61,003 nucleotides of DNA from contig JBPCNH010000016.1 in the NCBI GenBank assembly GCA_051001455.1, positions 1 to 61,003 on the forward strand, in the 5' to 3' direction. The stretch is from JBPCNH01 sp051001455 (GTDB lineage: Bacteria > Actinomycetota > CADDZG01 > WHSQ01). Each line of letters starts with the position of its first letter. Positions within the stretch are counted from its first letter, which is position 1. This document shows positions 59,673-61,003 of this stretch, one piece after another. Under the pieces are notes generated by a model, which had not been told where the DNA came from, made no database searches, and was given only the letters and a program-made list of their open reading frames with translations. Position numbers and translations under genes: made by a program.

Positions 59673-60554
59673 CACGGATATCCACTGTTTCCAGTGGCGC
59701 AGACTATCTCATCATCCAGCTGCAACAGCTGGAGCTCGGCGTGTTATGGCGACCATAGATTTGAGACTTCGTGTCTCAGAGATCACCATCTCGGGCGTTA
59801 AGCCCTCAGTCGTTACGGGGTCAAAGAAGCTTGTAAGCCATCTCGGGGATGACATGCGGTCTGATCAGGTCACAGAACTTTGCGAACTGTGACGCTGGTA
59901 TGTAGATGCGCGGCTTTGCAGCCGCATAGTGGGTCCGAGTCGATATGCCGAAGTTCGTTTGCAATGCATCCCTCAAAACCTGAACGTCACTACCAAGGTA
60001 GGCGTTCGTGTTGAGGTAGCCGCTTCGACAATCACTACGTCGTCCACCATCGTCCATGTACCAGACCGCGAGAACGAGTGGAGACCTGATCAAGGTGTCC
60101 ACGGACTCGGGAATGCTTTTCGCTACATCATGCCTATAGAAGAGGTCAAAGAACTGATTCAATCTCTCCGTGGTCATGGTGCTGAAGCGATAATTCACGT
60201 GCGTTTGACCGGTGCGTTCGTCCAGTCTCCGAATGATTCTCGGAGGTGAGGGCCGAAGTTCCGATAGTTCTCGAAACTTCCAGTCCACCCACTGCTTCTG
60301 GGCGAAGCTGTGATCTACGCGTAAGCGAACGTTCGCGCCATTGCGCTCCAAGCATCCGTCGCCGAGGACCGTTCCAATAATCACGTCTCTACATCGCTCA
60401 GTTACAAGAGCTTCTCGACTTCCCACGAGATTGCCCTTCGGATTCGCGACCACGGCTTAGCCGTAGCTGCTGGGTATGACAGAAATCCGAGAGGGTTTCC
60501 CCGTTATAGCCAAGTTTTTCTCTAGCAGTCACCTACTAGAGGGCCCTAAATCTG
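59673..60554 (-). other. group I intron in 23S rRNA with LAGLIDADG ORF (after E. coli U2511)
   Basis: An 882-nt insertion. The upstream exon ends GUCGGCU, the intron ends GTG with a terminal G, and the downstream exon continues CGTCGCATCC. Core elements include a P/Q-like AACGGGGAAACC near the 5' end and an S-like GAGATAGTCT near 59701-59713. The endonuclease ORF sits in a peripheral loop. It is inserted in the peptidyl-transferase region. Confidence 0.85.
59821..60453 (-). CDS. LAGLIDADG homing endonuclease encoded in the 23S intron
   Basis: A 210-residue monomeric LAGLIDADG enzyme. The first motif is VIIGTVLGDGCL (about 24-35), the second LVLAVWYMDDGG (about 126-137), with catalytic acids in GDG and MDDG. 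Each is followed by a saddle region (for example QTHVNYRF and KPRIYIPASQFAKF). It should cut intronless 23S genes near the insertion site and so spread the intron. The GTG at 60453 lies just 3' of the ACGGCT/AGCCGT stem; a GTG at 60426 after AAGGG may be the real start. The frame looks intact. Confidence 0.88.
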   Translation of the reverse strand: MVANPKGNLVGSREALVTERCRDVIIGTVLGDGCLERNGANVRLRVDHSFAQKQWVDWKFRELSELRPSPPRIIRRLDERTGQTHVNYRFSTMTTERLNQFFDLFYRHDVAKSIPESVDTLIRSPLVLAVWYMDDGGRRSDCRSGYLNTNAYLGSDVQVLRDALQTNFGISTRTHYAAAKPRIYIPASQFAKFCDLIRPHVIPEMAYKLL

Positions 60555-61003
60555 AGCCGACATCGAGGTGCCAAACCGTTCCGTCGATATGGACTCTTGG
60601 GAACGATCAGCCTGTTATCCCTAGGGTACCTTTTAGCCGATGAGCGACGGCCCTACCACGAGGAGCCGCCGGATCACTATCTCCTACTTTCGTACCTGCT
60701 CGAAATGTCTGTCTCGCAGTCAAGCTCCCTTGTGCGATTGCACTCAACTCCTGATGGCCGACCAGGATGAGGGAACCTTTGAACACCTCCGTTACATTTT
60801 GGGAGGTCACCGCCCCAGTGAAACTACCCACCTGACAATGTCCCCGACCCGGATCACGGGCCCGGGTTAGAAGCTCAGAACGCATAGGGCGGTATTTCAA
60901 GGGTGGCTCCACCTGAACCGGAGTCCAAGCTTCAAAGCCTCCCGCCTATCCTACGCAATACGTACCAAGCTCCAATATCAAGCTGTAGTAAAGGTCCTAG
61001 GGT

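Noticed and set aside
60607..60912. 101-codon minus-strand frame
   Set aside because: Lies wholly inside conserved 23S rRNA exon sequence.

Overview
The window is a high-GC bacterial segment, most likely from an uncultured, deep-branching actinobacterium. The evidence is gene content: a DUF3151 protein, a DUF3618 protein, an actinobacterial holin-X-like protein, BrkB/YihY, F420-related genes (cofC next to an FrhB-like protein), the uvrC-rapZ-yvcK-gap-pgk-tpiA order, and a Gram-positive type Tad/Flp pilus locus without a secretin. Many genes have a TANNNT -10 box ending 6-8 nt before the start codon, the actinobacterial leaderless pattern. There are no phage, insertion-sequence or CRISPR signatures. 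The only mobile elements seen are two group I introns in the 23S rRNA gene.

Layout. 1-2900: a small hydrolase, an rRNA methyltransferase, DUF3151 and a DNA glycosylase. 3000-8315: exported proteins (M14 carboxypeptidase, lipase, FG-GAP/ASPIC lipoprotein). 8339-13650: tRNA-Leu(GAG), two tandem family-5 solute-binding lipoproteins, secG and a BlaI/M56 pair with a palindromic operator. 13678-22003: the glycolytic run apgM-tpiA-pgk and gap, then yvcK-rapZ-uvrC. 22043-30791: trmD-rimM-khpA-rpsP-ffh, an epimerase, ftsY and a short smc. 30859-37559: an acylphosphatase-like protein, mutM, rnc, rpmF, DUF177, a coiled-coil protein, coaD, rsmD and recG. 37616-49390: rpmB, membrane proteins, thiD-thiL, pckA, a stand-alone AsnC ligand domain, gpsA-plsC, a phosphoesterase, the F420 pair and small genes. 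49488-58598: HU and the Tad pilus locus with its own excisionase-like regulator. 58668-61003: 5S rRNA and the 3' half of 23S rRNA on the minus strand.

How the parts fit. The minus-strand blocks are compact operons with 1-4 base overlaps, so translation is probably coupled in glycolysis, SRP/ribosome maturation and the pilus operon. ffh and ftsY (SRP targeting) and secG (Sec export) would serve the many lipoproteins and pilus proteins encoded here. The Tad locus has an ATPase (TadA), two platform proteins (TadB/TadC), a TadZ-like ATPase, a CpaB/RcpC protein, pseudopilins and a tiny pilin-like peptide.

Most notable. (1) The 23S gene is split by two group I introns 93 nt apart in the peptidyl-transferase region: one of 882 nt encoding a LAGLIDADG endonuclease, one of 400 nt with no endonuclease ORF. 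(2) Two arrays of exactly 10-bp-phased AT-rich repeats sit in the divergent promoters of the Tad locus, beside a small excisionase-like HTH gene that may bind them. (3) The SMC protein appears to lack a normal hinge domain. (4) An acylphosphatase-like protein lacks both catalytic residues. whiA and rplS are missing from their usual operon positions.
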